Assembly (NCBI GenBank): GCA_021821885.1 | Contig: JAKARO010000018.1 | Span: forward strand, 1-36,942 | Direction of reading: 5' to 3' | Length of the DNA: 36,942 bases | Source: Pseudomonadota bacterium | GTDB lineage: Bacteria > Pseudomonadota > Gammaproteobacteria > Acidithiobacillales > Acidithiobacillaceae | Part shown: positions 35,674-36,942 of the stretch, in pieces | Numbering within the stretch: the stretch's first letter is position 1 | Layout: every line of letters begins with the position of its first letter | The notes under the pieces: model-generated | The model's database searches: none | What the model was told of the DNA's origin: nothing | The model's input: the letters and a program-made list of their open reading frames with translations, nothing else | Program-made: the position numbers and the translations under genes

Positions 35674-35692
35674 CCCCAGCCTGACGCTGGGG
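35674..35692 (+). promoter_or_regulatory. Intercistronic hairpin between tusA and dsrE
   Basis: CCCCAGC, loop CTGAC, GCTGGGG form a perfect 7-bp stem nine bases after the tusA stop. No T-run follows, so it is more likely a stability, processing or attenuation element that lets tusA accumulate over the downstream genes. Confidence 0.5.
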
Positions 35693-35708
35693 TTCCAGGA
35701 GAAAAAAT

Positions 35709-36179
35709 ATGGACGAGAAAAAACTGGCGATCATTGCCACAAAGGGAACACTGGACTGGGGGTATCCTCCTTTCATTCTTGCGTCTACGGCGGCAGCCTT
35801 GGGCTATTCGGTTGAAATTTTCTTTACCTTCTACGGATTGCAACTGATCAGGAAAAACCTGGGCCATCTGCGCGTCAGCCCGCTGGGTAATCCCGCAATG
35901 CCGATGCCCGTCCCCATGCCGAACCTCATGATGGTGCTGCCAGGGATGGAAGGAATGGCGACTTCAATGATGAAGAGCAAGATGAAGGCGAAAGGGGTTG
36001 CCAGTCTTGAGGAGCTGCGGGATCTTTGCGTCGAGGCCGAAGTCCGCATGATTGCCTGCCAGATGACCGTGGACCTGTTTGAGTTTGACACGGGCGACTT
36101 CATTGACGGAATCGAGCTGGGAGGCGCCGCATCCTTCTTTGAGTTTGCAGGAGAGGCTGATATCACGCTGTTCATCTAG
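35709..36179 (+). CDS. dsrE: DsrE2-family sulfurtransferase
   Basis: A 156-aa DsrE/DsrF-like protein that carries sulfur in the cytoplasm. The start MDEKKLAIIATKGTLDWGYPPFILASTAAALGY and the conserved cysteine region MIACQMTVDLF (C117) identify it; C107 is a second cysteine. Between them lies a Met/Pro-rich segment (about 61-95: AMPMPVPMPNLMMVLPGM, MMKSKMK) seen in the DsrE2 subfamily. In known rhd-tusA-dsrE blocks the proteins exchange thiosulfonate groups. AGGAG precedes the ATG. Confidence 0.9.
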   Translation: MDEKKLAIIATKGTLDWGYPPFILASTAAALGYSVEIFFTFYGLQLIRKNLGHLRVSPLGNPAMPMPVPMPNLMMVLPGMEGMATSMMKSKMKAKGVASLEELRDLCVEAEVRMIACQMTVDLFEFDTGDFIDGIELGGAASFFEFAGEADITLFI

Positions 36180-36250
36180 TGGGATGGGCAATCCGGCTGC
36201 GCCGTGGCCGGACCGGCGAAGACCAGAATTTGCCAGTGAGGAGCGAGTGA

Positions 36251-36937
36251 ATGGCGACTTACGCTGAAATGAAAGAGATGTTCGATGAGATCCGCTCGGA
36301 TTTCCGTTACGACCATGAGCTGAACGGGTGTCTCAACTGTGGTATCTGCACTGCTACCTGTCCGTCGGCGCAGTTCTACGATTACAGTCCGAGGGAAATT
36401 GTTCAGCTGCTCTGGACCGAAAACGTCGAGCAGGTGTATGACGCCATGCAGGAAAAAATCTGGGCCTGTGCCCAGTGTATGACCTGCGCGGCACGCTGTC
36501 CTTTCAAAAATTCGCCCGGTGGCCTTGTGATGATCATGCGGGAAGTCTCCATCCGGCATGGCATGCAGTCCGCGAAGGATGTGCTCCGTCCATTCGGACG
36601 GGTGATGCTCAAGCTTATTACCACTGGCAACCAGCTCTCTCCGGATATGATCCAGCCAGACCACTTCCCGGACTGGGGTCCAAACATCCAGAAGGTGGAG
36701 GGGGATCTGCGTGTCCTGCGCAAGGCTATTCCGGTGCGTACGCTGCAGACCGTGGAAACTGCCTGGGAGGTATCCCTTAAGACCTCGGTTGAAATGTATA
36801 CCATCTGGGAGATGACCGGGGTTCTGAAATCCCTCGAGACCATGGATGAAAATCTTTTCGATGTCATTGAGGATTTTATCGATGAGAAACGGGAAGATTA
36901 CGAAGACTGGCTGGAAAGTCAGGGCGACCAGGACTAA
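36251..36937 (+). CDS. hdrC: Heterodisulfide reductase-like subunit C (sHdr)
   Basis: A 228-aa HdrC1-type protein with two [4Fe-4S] motifs: C27, C30, C33, C37 (CLNCGICTATCP) and C73, C76, C79, C83 (CAQCMTCAARCP). The acidic C-terminal extension is typical of the sulfur-oxidising Hdr-like complex. It is the first hdr gene after rhd-tusA-dsrE, so hdrB, hdrA and a second hdrC-hdrB pair are expected to follow beyond the window. The sHdr complex oxidises protein-bound sulfur to sulfite together with a lipoylated carrier. GAGGAG lies before the start. Confidence 0.93.
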   Translation: MATYAEMKEMFDEIRSDFRYDHELNGCLNCGICTATCPSAQFYDYSPREIVQLLWTENVEQVYDAMQEKIWACAQCMTCAARCPFKNSPGGLVMIMREVSIRHGMQSAKDVLRPFGRVMLKLITTGNQLSPDMIQPDHFPDWGPNIQKVEGDLRVLRKAIPVRTLQTVETAWEVSLKTSVEMYTIWEMTGVLKSLETMDENLFDVIEDFIDEKREDYEDWLESQGDQD

Positions 36938-36942
36938 AACGG

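Overview
The window looks like a chromosome segment of a chemolithoautotrophic sulfur-oxidising gammaproteobacterium-like organism. The best guess is the Acidithiobacillia (Acidithiobacillus or a close relative), because Sox genes under a sigma-54 two-component system, a SoeABC-type sulfite dehydrogenase and the rhd-tusA-dsrE-hdrC sulfur-trafficking block all sit together. The genus is inferred from gene content, not shown by a marker gene. I saw no tRNA, rRNA, insertion sequence, prophage or CRISPR array. Nearly all of the DNA is coding; the only gene-free stretch over 300 bases is the soxY upstream region (23076-23720).

Region 1 (1-1404, + strand) holds a small unknown protein and a RimK-type ATP-grasp ligase. 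The ligase end overlaps the convergent plsC by 74 bases.

Region 2 (1331-10525, - strand) is a tightly packed ten-gene run. In transcription order it encodes an unknown 150-aa protein, a membrane-anchored FimV-like TPR protein, a degenerate response-regulator-like protein, an MglA/COG2229-type small GTPase, a Roadblock-like protein with an N-terminal extension, a canonical Roadblock/LC7 (MglB-like) protein, then glyQ, glyS, gmhB and plsC. The first six look like an uncharacterised GTPase polarity or surface-machinery module placed in front of housekeeping genes. This is the strongest candidate for an undescribed system in the window.

Region 3 (10636-19442) is about the cell envelope. An L,D-transpeptidase (+) faces a long - strand operon mreB-mreC-mreD-rodA-dacC-ybeD-lipB-lipA-elyC-like. 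The penicillin-binding protein 2 gene usually found between mreD and rodA is absent.

Region 4 (19607-28197, - strand) is a sulfur-oxidation and sensing block. A tandem PhnD-type periplasmic binding protein, a membrane histidine kinase and an NtrC-type sigma-54 activator form one operon. It is followed by a -24/-12 promoter with an upstream 17-base palindrome, and then by soxY, soxZ, a DUF302 protein and soxB, ending in a good intrinsic terminator. soxA, soxX and soxCD are not in the window. The likely logic is that the periplasmic protein binds a sulfur compound, the kinase signals, and the activator turns on sox.

Region 5 (28256-36942, mostly + strand) is cytoplasmic sulfur oxidation and its cofactor supply. 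It runs moaC, an oppositely oriented 101-aa orphan, soeA-soeB-soeC, moaA, a rhodanese, tusA, a DsrE2-family protein and hdrC, where the window ends inside an evident sHdr cluster. Established roles of these families suggest that sulfane sulfur passes from rhodanese, TusA and DsrE to the Hdr-like complex, that the sulfite formed is oxidised by SoeABC into the quinone pool, and that MoaA and MoaC make the molybdenum cofactor SoeA needs.
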